Below are positions 47,054 to 56,894 of a DNA stretch of 64,000 bases, in pieces. Positions within the stretch are counted from its first letter, which is position 1, and each line of letters starts with the position of its first letter. The DNA comes from Pycnopodia helianthoides (taxonomy: Eukaryota > Echinodermata > Asteroidea > Forcipulatida > Asteriidae): the NCBI GenBank assembly GCA_032158295.1, contig CM063252.1, forward strand, positions 16,416,138-16,480,137, written 5' to 3'. The translations under genes were made by a program, and so were the position numbers. Below the pieces are notes generated by a model, which had not been told where the DNA came from, did not search any database, and worked only from the letters and a program-made list of their open reading frames with translations.

Positions 47054-47112
47054 CAACAAAAGTCCACACTGGAAATTGATTCCGGTCGGCTTCTTCACAG
47101 TAAAGTCTACAC
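47054..47112 (-). CDS. Candidate internal exon, unknown product
   Basis: On the minus strand a TATAG acceptor (AG at 47113-47114) and a donor TTG|GTAAGTTAAA (GTAAGT at 47048-47053) bound a 59-base exon. It is open in one frame reading V-D-F-T-V-K-K-P-T-G-I-N-F-Q-C-G-L-L-L. The composition looks coding-like and the donor is excellent, but the acceptor tract is only moderately T-rich and 59 bases is short. Sequence on both sides is not an obvious repeat. I cannot name a family; the exon could also be chance. Confidence 0.2.
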
Positions 47113-47519
47113 CTATACATAAATTGGATTAAAATTTGCGAGAAATTTAAGACCACAAATCACAAAGCATTTTTCTTGTAAAGTGCAAAAAATAATAATT
47201 ACACATTGATATTATGAATTCAATATCTGTTGGAAACTGATATCAAGGGCATCATGATAAATGCAGTGGTGGAATGTGTCTCTCAGAGTCAGGCCGTGTG
47301 CGAATGGGTTGGCTTTGCTGCAGTGGCTATGGTTGCAGCCAACAGCCATAGCCAACGGCCATAGCCGTAGCCGAAGACGATTGATTCGGACGCGGTCAGA
47401 GAGTAAAGCGCGCGTTGCCTAAAATGCAAACTACAGAGTATGATCCTAATGGCAAGTCATCGCGTCACACGCGTGCGTATCTGCTGCACGCCCACGTTTT
47501 TGGCTACTCCCAACTCTAA

Positions 47520-48055
47520 GGGTGCGTTCGATTAGCTTCCCCGGGTCGACCCCGGTTTGCTCATCCTGGTGAGCCCCTGACATGAGCTAATCGAACGCCT
47601 ACTTCCCCCATCCCCCAGCATTCACACCAATGCATCTTGGGACAGCCGACCCGGAACTACTTTCCTTTTGTGCATTACGTCCGCAGATTCACGAAAAGAT
47701 CGTAAAATAATTATTATCAAGGTGAAACTGCAACGTTAAATTATTTTACACACCCTAGTTGATATACAAATACACATCTTCGAATAAAAAATACTTCTGC
47801 TCACAAAGTCACTGTTTAAAGGGTGAAAATGCGTGCCAAACTTCCTGAAAGTGCCCCGCTGAATTACAAACAAAATGGTGGCCATTGAGAAAGTTTTTCG
47901 TCGTGACGTCATGCACCTCGGTCAGCCCCTAGTGACCCGCTCCACAAGCAGGGCACTTGAGGCTGACCCGGTGAGCCCCGAGAATGACGTCAAAGCTATT
48001 CGAACGCACCGGAGGAAGACCTGGGTCGACCCGGGGAAGCTAATCGAACGCACCC
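47520..48055. mobile_element. PIF/Harbinger-like non-autonomous element
   Basis: A perfect 33-bp terminal inverted repeat begins GGGTGCGTTCGATTAGCTTC at 47520 and is mirrored up to 48055. Both ends are flanked by TAA (47517-47519 and 48056-48058), fitting the TWA duplication of PIF/Harbinger transposons. Sub-terminal copies of CTAATCGAACGC or CTATTCGAACGC occur near 47583 and 47996. No transposase is present; the short internal frames are not convincing. Confidence 0.75.
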
Positions 48056-48242
48056 TAAGTAATTCCACCAATAATCATCCACCTCATCATTCGAAGGTAA
48101 TCTTTATGACAGAAACTTATAATTGCGAGAAGACCTCGAGTCTTTGAAGAACCCAGTGTAAAAGCTAAGTCAACACACTGAAAACTGACCCCCAAAATGG
48201 AGGAACCAAGAATTACTTTGGCGATGACGTCATGTGAATATA

Positions 48243-48630
48243 CGTCATTGCACAACGCGCAGCGCACATACACGCGCGTCTCCTGTCCGCCATTTTGGGT
48301 GTCAAAGCGTGCACAAAAGGAGTGGACTCCCCGAAAAGGGCAGAAACGGTAGACGCGCATTGTTCGGAGGTGCGTTAACACATGTACTATGGCCCTTTTC
48401 GAATCCACGGCTTCGGCTCCGGATTCGGCTTCAGGCCCAGTTTTCTTGTCTGAAGCCCTGACCGCAAAGCATGCGTAAGTTAAAAATTGAGGGAATCTAG
48501 CTACCTGAGCCGATTTTGGAGCCGTAGCCGTGAATTCGAAAAGGGCCTATCATTTAGTGCACGTTTTAAAACCCAAAATGGCGGACAGAAGACACGCGTG
48601 CAATTGCGCTGCGCGCTGTGCAATGGGTCC
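48243..48630. mobile_element. Foldback element with arms of about 70 bp, carrying an inner element
   Basis: The left arm (48243-48317; CGCGCAGCGCAC, CTGTCCGCCATTTTGGGT, CGTGCAC) is mirrored in the right arm (48558-48630; GTGCACG, ACCCAAAATGGCGGACAG, GCGCTGCGCGC). The arms could fold into a long hairpin. Confidence 0.6.
48391..48547. mobile_element. Small inverted-repeat element (CGGCTTCGGCTCC family)
   Basis: GGCCCTTTTCGAATCCACGG with CTTCGGCTCC at the left mirrors GGAGCCGTAGCCGTGAATTC with GAAAAGGGCC at the right. TAT lies on both outer sides. It sits between the arms of 48243-48630. Related sequence occurs near 47320-47380, 28830-28945 and 60941-61095. Confidence 0.6.
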
Positions 48631-48821
48631 ATAGGCGGGGTTTCAAATTTACATTTGACTCAACTCTGAAACAATAAGCGGATCAAACAATGAAACTTTA
48701 ACTTCTGTAAGGCTAATTGATATAAGAATGTGGAGCTCAGTCACGGATAATTCACAGTGCCGCCGAACTCGCGAAAGACAATATTTAACCACGTTTTTAG
48801 GTGATGCATTGCTATTCAGTG

Positions 48822-48876
48822 TATATATAAGAGATACCATCGGTTGGAAGGGCAGATAGCGCGACGGCTATCCAAG
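48822..48876 (+). promoter_or_regulatory. Possible TATA promoter and short 5' exon
   Basis: TATATATAAGAG at 48822-48833 resembles a TATA box. About 45-50 bases downstream lies AAG|GTAAGG, a donor-like site at 48876/48877. A transcript starting near 48850 would have a very short 5' exon. There is no ATG or other support, so this is a weak candidate. Confidence 0.15.
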
Positions 48877-49314
48877 GTAAGGGTCGTTTTTACTGCCGAT
48901 CGGAGTTTGCCAAGCTCTTTCGTGACCGGATTGAGCTCCTTAATATCGGTTAAAGTAAATCAACTCTGACATCGGCCGGCACAATCCTAATAAACCTAAA
49001 ATACAACGATCCCTTGCCACGAAAGGCGCTCTGAAAACCGTTTACACGACGCTGGGCAAACATCCGAAACCTATTTTGCACAAAGGCAAACGACCCAGGG
49101 GGACGGGGGGGGGGTACTGCCCTCCCGAATTCGGGCAAAACAGGGGTGAAAGTTCGTGGAACAGTAAAGAAGAAACAAAATGGAGAGTCAGCAAAAATAC
49201 TTTAGACCCGTGTAAAATGTTGGGCAAATAAACCCCCCTGCCCACTTTAGTCCCCATATGCCTAATAATTTGCATATTGATCACGTGATCGTGTTGCCTA
49301 AAATATATACGAGG

Positions 49315-49568
49315 CATATAACCAAACAGACGTGAAGCTAAACCACGAACCACAACCCTGCACGTTCTATGGTAGCTGCCACTGGTTCCCTGTTTCTCAG
49401 CTGGTAAGCCTATAACCCTACCTACCCTACCCCTACCCCCTACCCCCTACCCCCACCTACCCCCCTACCCCTACCCCTACCCTACCCAACCCCACCCCTA
49501 TCATAGAACGTGCATGGTTGTGATTCGTGGTTTAGCTTCATAGGCCTATGTCTGTTTGGTAATATATG
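49315..49568. mobile_element. Foldback element with a CTACCC-rich centre
   Basis: ACCAAACAGACGTGAAGC, TAAACCACGAACCACAACC and TGCACGTTCTATGGTAG at the left are mirrored by CTATCATAGAACGTGCA, GGTTGTGATTCGTGGTTTA, GAAGCTAAACC and CTGTTTGGT orders at the right. The unpaired centre (49420-49500) is a degenerate CTACCCC tract, G-rich on the minus strand. Confidence 0.65.
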
Positions 49569-49925
49569 TTTCAAGGACTAGTTTATCCAGTTAACCGTCG
49601 AGTGCAGCATCAGTCACAAAGCAATATTTTAGATTTGCAAGCGATGAGTTGTGAGATGAATTATTTCAACATTGCATATTGGCAGATGGGCCTATAATGT
49701 ATTCGCTGATGTGTTTTTTCATTTTTTTATTTTTTTCTCTGAACAAATTTTGACCGATGATGCTGTTTCACACCAAAACAGTAAATCACACAAACTTTCG
49801 TGTATGCCAGGGACAAGGATCACAACACATAGTAGTCCACATGGCCGATGGGCTTAAGATTAGGTCGGGATCCCGACAATAATTTTCATTTTTAGTTTTC
49901 AAATAACTCCCCATTTATCTTTACC

Positions 49926-50321
49926 TTAAAGGAACATTACAGAATTGGTTTTTGCTAACAAAACAGCTGCTGGCAGTGTAAACACTTTATGTAATCCACC
50001 ATATACATAACTGACAAACCTGTAGAAGTTTGAGATCGATCGGCCATCTGGGGCACGAGAAAATAGTGAAAAACCGATTACACATTTGCATGAAATCATA
50101 TAGATTCAACAAATGAATAAAACGCCCACTGAGCGACAAACTCCAATCGGAAAATTAGTTTATTTATTTCTCATCAAATATGGCATTTCAGACAGAAATA
50201 TTTCAAGGGATGTTTTCTACTATCATCATCATTAGACCGTGTTAGTTGTATGTAAATATGTGATCAAAAAGTATATAAATTTACAAGTTTTTTTCTGACC
50301 AGTTCTGTAATGTCCCTTTAA
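49926..50321 (-). mobile_element. TTAA element, family A, reverse orientation
   Basis: TTAAAGGAACATTACAGAAT joins TTTTTGCTAACAAAACAGC, so this copy is inverted. It ends CTGTAATGTCCCTTTAA. Confidence 0.9.
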
Positions 50322-51390
50322 ACGAAAGCTTCTTTCTCGAATCTATAAAAAACATATTAAATATAATTTAAATCTTTATTTTCCGGGATATAGCACCTTT
50401 ACATTTTCGTGACATTTGTAGTCGTCCATAATGTTGCTGAAATTTAGTGTTTATGCGAGTTCTTCTGGGTTGTGCTCCTAATAAGCAAACGCGAATGTAG
50501 TTCGTGATCACTGCGCGTTGTCGTATACCGTCATTGACTTCAACTGTCCGTTGCAAAGTGTAACACTGCGTTCGAGTTCGTTGATAGTTGTCCTACAATG
50601 GTTAATTAAACCGGCTGGGACCATCAGGGCTCAGTTCGAACTGATGTGAATAAAATCACTTAAATATACATAATGCTCCAAAGAAACAAAATGTACAGGG
50701 TAAGGATATCAGCGGATGGACATAAATGTGATAAGTGTTTTGTACAAAAAATAAAAAAGAAATTTATAGTTCACTGAAGAAATTACCAGTAATCTTTTTG
50801 AGGTGGTAACTATTGTCACATGAATTGGAACTTCATTTTATGTTTGTACCAGAGTGGCTCTTTGAAATTAACTCCGCACTATACAGCCCTCCGGGCCCGA
50901 GGGGTGTTTTAATTTCCGGAAATAAATGGTCAAATGTCATTCTGCCCCGTGCCTAAATGCCCAGCCAGCGCGTTGATCTTGTCAATTTGGATCAGCGCGG
51001 CGACGTGACAACTTAATCAGACACTGTATACAGTGGAGAGTCTGCTTTCGTTCAACGTGTAACACGTAATGGCAAATCCATTTTGTAAAAAAAGTCAAGG
51101 TGACAACGGAATACTGTGTAGTTTACATAATCGAATTATTCATCAATAAATAAAAAATAGTAATAATGGTAATATATATAAAAAAGGTTATTATCCCCGT
51201 GTGATACAAAAACTCTTCAGGTCGATTTATTTGTTACTTATTGGCGTAACTATACATTTTGTTTATTGGGAGAAGAGAGGCAGGTGGGGCGAAAACTATA
51301 TCACATTATCTGCACATAAGTTTATTTTATTTATTCATTTTTATTGTTATTTTTTACATTTTTATACTTAAATATATGTACAGTTTTAAC
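50322..51390. other. No gene seen
   Basis: AT-rich unique sequence with no recognised element. Confidence 0.4.
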
Positions 51391-51430
51391 CTTTGAGAAA
51401 GACTCTGCTATGGTCGAAATGTGAGGCCAC
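51391..51430 (+). ncRNA. GAAAYGT stem-loop motif, second relic
   Basis: CTTTGAGAAA, stem GACTCT-GCT-ATGGTC, then GAAATGTG. The cleavage triplet is mutated relative to 22678-22713. Confidence 0.25.
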
Positions 51431-51529
51431 TAATATTTTGTTGCATATGTTTATGCATATTATATAACTTGGCCGATAACGATATCTTTGCAACCCAAAC
51501 ATTCCCGTGAGGCACGAAACCGGCGGCAA

Positions 51530-51838
51530 ACTGGCCCTTCGCCAAACTACAAGGTTCTAGCTCTGGCTTGGGCTCTGTCATTAATATGTTTTGTTGCTGT
51601 CCTTGTTATGCCCAAGTCATTGTCTGTCTATAGGGAAAGGCATAAAAAACACTATGTTTCACGTTTTTCCTACATGTTGGCTATATGTATATTGCTGTAT
51701 TTTCATCGGGTAGTTGGATTTTTTTTTTTAATTGTTATTTTATTATGAGACATTCATCATTCATTGTAATTTACATGTACATGTCTTTTGTAACCACCAT
51801 CATGAAATAAATGTTTATTGAATTGAATATTGAATTGT
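51530..51838 (+). mobile_element. Probable non-LTR retrotransposon 3' tail
   Basis: CCACCATCATGAAATAAATG followed by TTGAATTGAATATTGAATTG looks like the tail of a LINE ending in a short ATTGA repeat. No reverse transcriptase is present. The left boundary is uncertain. Confidence 0.35.
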
Positions 51839-52061
51839 ATATTTGAGCAGTGCATGCATGCATGGTCGCTTAATCGTTAGTTAGGAGGTAGGGGGGTGTG
51901 TGTGTGTGTGGGGGGGGGGGTAATATGCCCTCACCACCCACCCTTGTTCTTCCTATAGTTACTTTACTGGATAACTTAATGTACGTGCGGCTTGTGTTTC
52001 CCCAAGTAAGGCTTCAACAGAATGATTGACGCACCCACTTTGCATTAGGCCTAATCATACG

Positions 52062-52403
52062 TTAAAGGTATTGTACACTTTTGATAACAGCTCAAAATCA
52101 GTGTCCACATTTTGTGTGATTAAACATATGCATGAACAAACAAACCTGTGAAAGTTTGAGCTCAATGGGTCATCGAGGTCACGAGAAAATAGTGATAAGA
52201 GATCTTATGTGTTTTCTGTTTTTTCAAATTATCGCGCGCGATAATTACTTTTGTTTTACTCGTTTCTCAGAAACGATAGCATTTTAGGCAGAAATATTTC
52301 AAGGAACCCTTTCTACCATGACTTACTTTAAATCATGTAAGTTATGTGTGAATCTGTGAACATTGTGTTTTTCGCTCTTACCAATAGTGTACAGGGCCTT
52401 TAA
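52062..52403 (-). mobile_element. TTAA element, family B, reverse orientation
   Basis: Starts TTAAAGGTATTGTACACTTT and ends AGTGTACAGGGCCTTTAA, with an intact TTATCGCGCGCGATAA centre. Confidence 0.85.
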
Positions 52404-52615
52404 AACATTCCAACACATTATCATTCAGTACGGCCTACATAATTTTTCAGGGAACTCCTACAATTTTGTTACATCGAACAGTAGATCGCTACATACATAA
52501 ATATACTCCTGTTGGCAACATATAATGCGCGTGTCTGTGTTATTTGACAATACAGCCTCGCGAAAGGCCACCGAAGCCGGCCCTTTCTCAAATTAAAATA
52601 GTTGAAGCTTGCACT

Positions 52616-52868
52616 ATACACTGCAAAGACTTGGTGTTAATTAAAACTTACACCATGGGTGTTGTCCCACATAAGATACCGGGAAAAAAAAATCAAAATT
52701 TACACCATAGGGTGTTAAAATAACACTTATTTCCGCCAACATAATTACATTGGTGTTATTTTAACACCCTATGTTGTTAATGTGGATTCTTTTTTGGGTG
52801 ATTCTTTTGTTGGTATAATGACAACATCCATGGAGTTAACATTTTAGCACCTCAATTTTTTGCAGTGT
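52616..52868. mobile_element. Short element with CACTGCAAA ends and TA flanks
   Basis: TA-CACTGCAAAGAC at the left and TTTTTTGCAGTG-TA at the right, compatible with a TA-inserting Tc1/mariner-type element. The interior has paired TGTTAAAATAACAC and GTGTTATTTTAACACC inverted motifs. Confidence 0.6.
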
Positions 52869-54952
52869 AGGCATATTTCAAACAGTCTTAATTAGCTTAC
52901 CGGTTATGCGCAACATATGTTTTAACTGCGAAAACCAAAACACAATACACATGTGAGTCCGATGCAACCACGCGCATCTAACTCAAGGAAACATATCTAG
53001 AGATCAATATCAGATTGGCTGGCTTGGTTTATAACTTCACGGTTTGAAAATAATTCGCCATCCATGTCACGCACAACAATCGTGGTGTACGGCATTAAAG
53101 CTCGCCGCTTCGACGTCACACTCCGAGTGTTCCCCCGATTACGGGGCGAAATGAAAACGGCCACCGATATAAAATAACATCGTCTCAGTATGCGGCCACA
53201 TTCATGCAACTAGACAGCCCAATTAATATGGAAATTCAAGCTAACCCCAACACGATTTCATCGAGTGACACCCAATTGCGGTATGGAGGACATTATCCCC
53301 CCGTATTACCTGACAATCGCCATGTACCGATAATCATGTCAAGCACCTCCATACATACAAAAAATCAATCCATCACCCTCAGACGTGCCCGAGTGGCACT
53401 CAGTGATCATGAACAAGTGGTATTTGTCTCACTGAGTGGTGATTTACATACGGACGCCAGAAGGGAGATGCGCCAACCCTGCAGTCATAAAGCAGTTCAT
53501 CTTTGCTATAATTATACCGTGAATAATCTCTGAGAACAAAATGTGTTATTAGATCTAAAAACTGAGAGGAGGGAACATTGAGATACAACAGATATGCATC
53601 CTTCACCATTTACATTAATAGTACGGTATAACATTTGATCTGCCACTCACGTGGCAGGGGTATTCCGTCATGTCTTGTTCACGGTGATATTCGAAGTGGA
53701 ACACCTTATGATGAGACCCGGCGCCCAAAATGAGATCGCGTTTCAATTTAATTCGCACACTCGCGCCAAGAAAAGAAAAAAAAAGAATGTACCGCACTGT
53801 CCCCTTCAGTGTAATTAGTTTAAAGATGTGCAACTGAATATTGATGGGTGGGTTGATATACAGTTGTAATCTTTTTATGGGATATCATGATACAAGTCTA
53901 CAGGTGTATAGTCAAGTTTAGCTTATTGGCAAATTATAATTGTAAGTTGACGTGACAAGTGCTTCAAGGTAAATACAAACTATTCAAATTATTTTTCTAC
54001 AACTGTGATTAAAAAAAGGGTCAGTCATCTCCCCGATTCAATGTCTTGCTATATATTTGAAAGTGTAAAGGTATAGGCCTATTAGCAACAGCAAATGGCG
54101 AATAAGGAACTGCGGATATAAACAATGTTTGCAAAAAGCATGGTTTCCGGAGACAAATCCTTAAATACTGTCACGTACGGAAAAACTATCTCTCTAAATT
54201 CGAAATTCTTTTCTCAAAAAGCGAATTTAAATATGTACACAATTTTTATGATTTCGAACAAATAAAAAAAAAACATGATAAAATAAACACAGCAAAAGGG
54301 GTTCACGCGAGACCAATATCAAAGGAAACAGACTGGTGCACCGACCACCAACCACCCCCATCCCAAAATAAATGTTCGTATTATTTTGTTTGTTTGTCCG
54401 TTATTGTGTTGGGTGTTTTTCTGTTTGTTTGTTTGTTTGTTTGTTTGTTTGTTTTTGCATTAGTTATTGAGATCAGTAATAACGGGGGCCGCTATCAGGC
54501 CAAGCTGTCACCATGGTCAAGATTGAGGTTAGTTAGTTCTAATATATCAGCGTCAAACCAAAATTTTGTGTGCAATTTCCGCTTCGGTTCCGTTGCACCT
54601 GCCACAAATGCAATATAAAAATGTCCAGACTGTACAAAGTGGAAGAAGAAAAAGAAGAGTTCCAACTCGGATGGTTTAATTGACAACAAAACAAGCCCAA
54701 TCAACCGGTGATTGACAGCTATATTAATTTCCCCCTGATTGCGATGTGGCCGTTTTGTTTGGGGGTAACGTTGGGTAATTGATAGATTATCTTACTCGAC
54801 ATTGAAAAAAAAAGAGCTTAAATACATTCATTTAAAAAGAGCATCTCTTTTCACACGCACCTGTTTCTAGGCAATCAACAAGACAAGACCACACGAAAAA
54901 TAAAAAAAAAAATGAAAAAAAATAGAAGTGAAGAAACTTCCGCAGAACTCAC
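52869..54952. other. No gene confirmed; possible intron of the 54953 candidate
   Basis: The 109-codon plus-strand frame 53204-53533 opens with ATG but has no recognised domain. If the minus-strand exon at 54953 is real, this is its downstream intron. Confidence 0.3.
54422..54455 (+). repeat. GTTT microsatellite
   Basis: About eight GTTT units. Confidence 0.9.
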
Positions 54953-55048
54953 CTGTCTCGAACGGCAATTTGAAAAAGACGTATCACCTTTTGTTTTGAC
55001 TGTTTTGACAGCGATTTCCGAAAGAGAAATGAGAGACAGTCTTTTCAT
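54953..55048 (-). CDS. Candidate first coding exon, unknown product
   Basis: On the minus strand an ATG at 55048 opens 32 codons that end exactly at CAG|GTGAGTTC, a near-perfect donor, in phase 0. An in-frame TAA lies upstream and this is the first ATG after it. The peptide starts MKRLSLISLSEIAVK and is basic and Ser/Thr-rich, with no clear signal peptide. The region is free of recognised repeats. It may instead be a non-coding 5' UTR exon. No family is recognised, and the gene would continue leftwards. Confidence 0.25.
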
Positions 55049-55405
55049 CGAAGCGCCTATGAAATTATAATGGCCGACCGAGGGAGTGAGAACAAAGTTA
55101 AGTCTGTGCTCTCTTTAAAATTACAAAAACTGGTGTTTCTTCAATCAGTATGTTGTAAATAGTGAACTTGACTGAATTACGGTAAGGCGTGTTGCAAGGT
55201 CAAGGAGAGGGTTTGCTCTTTAAACAGATCATTAATTTGAACTGAGGTTGCTGTTACTTTTAAAGTAATGGAAAAAGAGGGTACAAAACTAAAACAACAA
55301 CCATTAAACGGCCCAACCAAAACAATTTTTTTTAACAGGAAAAAAGAAAAAACACCCCAACAAACATAAAAGCCGCTCATCACAGACCGGAAAAAAAAAT
55401 CTGTC

Positions 55406-55430
55406 AAGAGAGAGAGAGAGAGAGAGAGAG
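55406..55430 (+). repeat. GA microsatellite
   Basis: About twelve AG units. Confidence 0.9.
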
Positions 55431-55639
55431 CATTGTGTTTTCAGTTATTGATGATTTTGTGATTTTATAACTATGGAAACCCACACAATGTTTGTCGACC
55501 TGAATAATTGGGGGATCTCTTTTTTGCTATCCCAGTGTTTGACCTTTCTCGCGACGTCCTTGCTTGTTTTGTACGTCACATGTACACAACAACCAACCGA
55601 GGACGTTCCCGGTTTGTCAATCGATACAGATCCGTTTTT

Positions 55640-56025
55640 ATTGCAGAATTGGTAAGAAAAAAGCTTGTAAAATATACTTTTTGATCACAGACTTACATAA
55701 AACTTACACGGTCTAATGATGATGATAGTAGAAAAACATCCCTTGAAATATTTCTGTCTGAAATGCCATATTTGATGAGAAATTAATAAACTACTTTTCC
55801 GATTGGAGTTTATCGCTCAGTGAGCGTTTTATTCATTTGTTGAATCTATAGGATTTCATGCAAGTGTGTAATCAGTTTTTCATTATTTTCTCGTGACCCA
55901 GATGGCCGATCGATCTCAAACTTCTGCAGGTTTGTCAGTTTAATGTATATGGTGGATTACACAAAGTGTTTAAACTGCCAGCAACTGTTTTGTTAGCAAA
56001 AATCAATTCTGTAATGTTCCTTTAA
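55640..56025 (+). mobile_element. TTAA element, family A, left end truncated
   Basis: The left end begins at TTGCAGAATTGGTAAG, missing the TTAAAGGAACA part. The right end is intact (GTAATGTTCCTTTAA). Confidence 0.85.
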
Positions 56026-56642
56026 AGTCCTCAGTGACAATGGGTGAACATGTTTGTACTCTTATGCGCATGAACGCTTGTAAGCTTTCAATCCATGCGT
56101 GGTTCCATTTCAGTATAGGGTTCGAACCAGTGCCCATTAGCGGAGTAACTGAGGATTATTCTACTCAAGATTAATATGTGAACAAATTGCTATCTCCGTA
56201 ATCTGTTTAGTAGAAGATTACATGTTAACCGAGTATGTTGTTGAAGAATTCCGTTTCCAGTCAGTTTGCAGGGAAAGAAAGGAGCGATTTCAGTAATGAG
56301 CTTAAAATACAGTCATTTTATTATAATGTAAGCATAAACGTTGTACATCCCGTGTGGTTCTGTTTAGTTTAAGAATATTGAAAAAAAAGAACATTCAGAA
56401 ATGGACATAGCCCTGTCACCATAGTCTACGGGAATAAAATTACTATTATGTATGTGATATAAACATACAACCTGCATTCCCGACCGATCTTCAACGGAAA
56501 TCACTTAAATACACGGTTTTCGCGACTGTCGAATCGCACTTTAGCACATTAGCATAATACCCTCCCGGAAAGACATTCAAAGTTGAAGCCGAAAAGTCGC
56601 ATTGCACTCTTTTTGATTCATCATAGGAGTAGTTCAATACCT
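56026..56642. other. No gene seen
   Basis: AT-rich sequence between a family A element and a tandem duplication. Confidence 0.4.
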
Positions 56643-56894
56643 GACGGAAAATCACTGCGAACACACAGGGGGGACAAATACTTTACCCTTTTTTTTCTTA
56701 AAAGGTTCCCATGTCATCGCTTTTATGTAAACCCGCTTCGCGGCTCGCCCGAACTTGCCAAGGTGTATGAAGGAAAATCTCTGCGAACACGCAGGGGGAC
56801 AAAACATACTTTACCCTTTTTTCTTTAAAAGGTTCCCATGTCATCGCTTTTATGTGAACCCGCTTCGCGGCTCGCCCGTATTTGCCAAGGTGTA
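56643..56894 (+). repeat. Two-copy tandem duplication, about 125-bp period
   Basis: GGAAAATCACTGCGAACACA and GGAAAATCTCTGCGAACACG begin the copies; both contain GTTCCCATGTCATCGCTTTT and ACCCGCTTCGCGGCTCGCCC and end TGCCAAGGTGTAT. Confidence 0.85.

Noticed and set aside
49420..49500. Telomere-like CCCTA tract
   Set aside because: The pattern is a degenerate CTACCCC, not a regular CCCTAA array.
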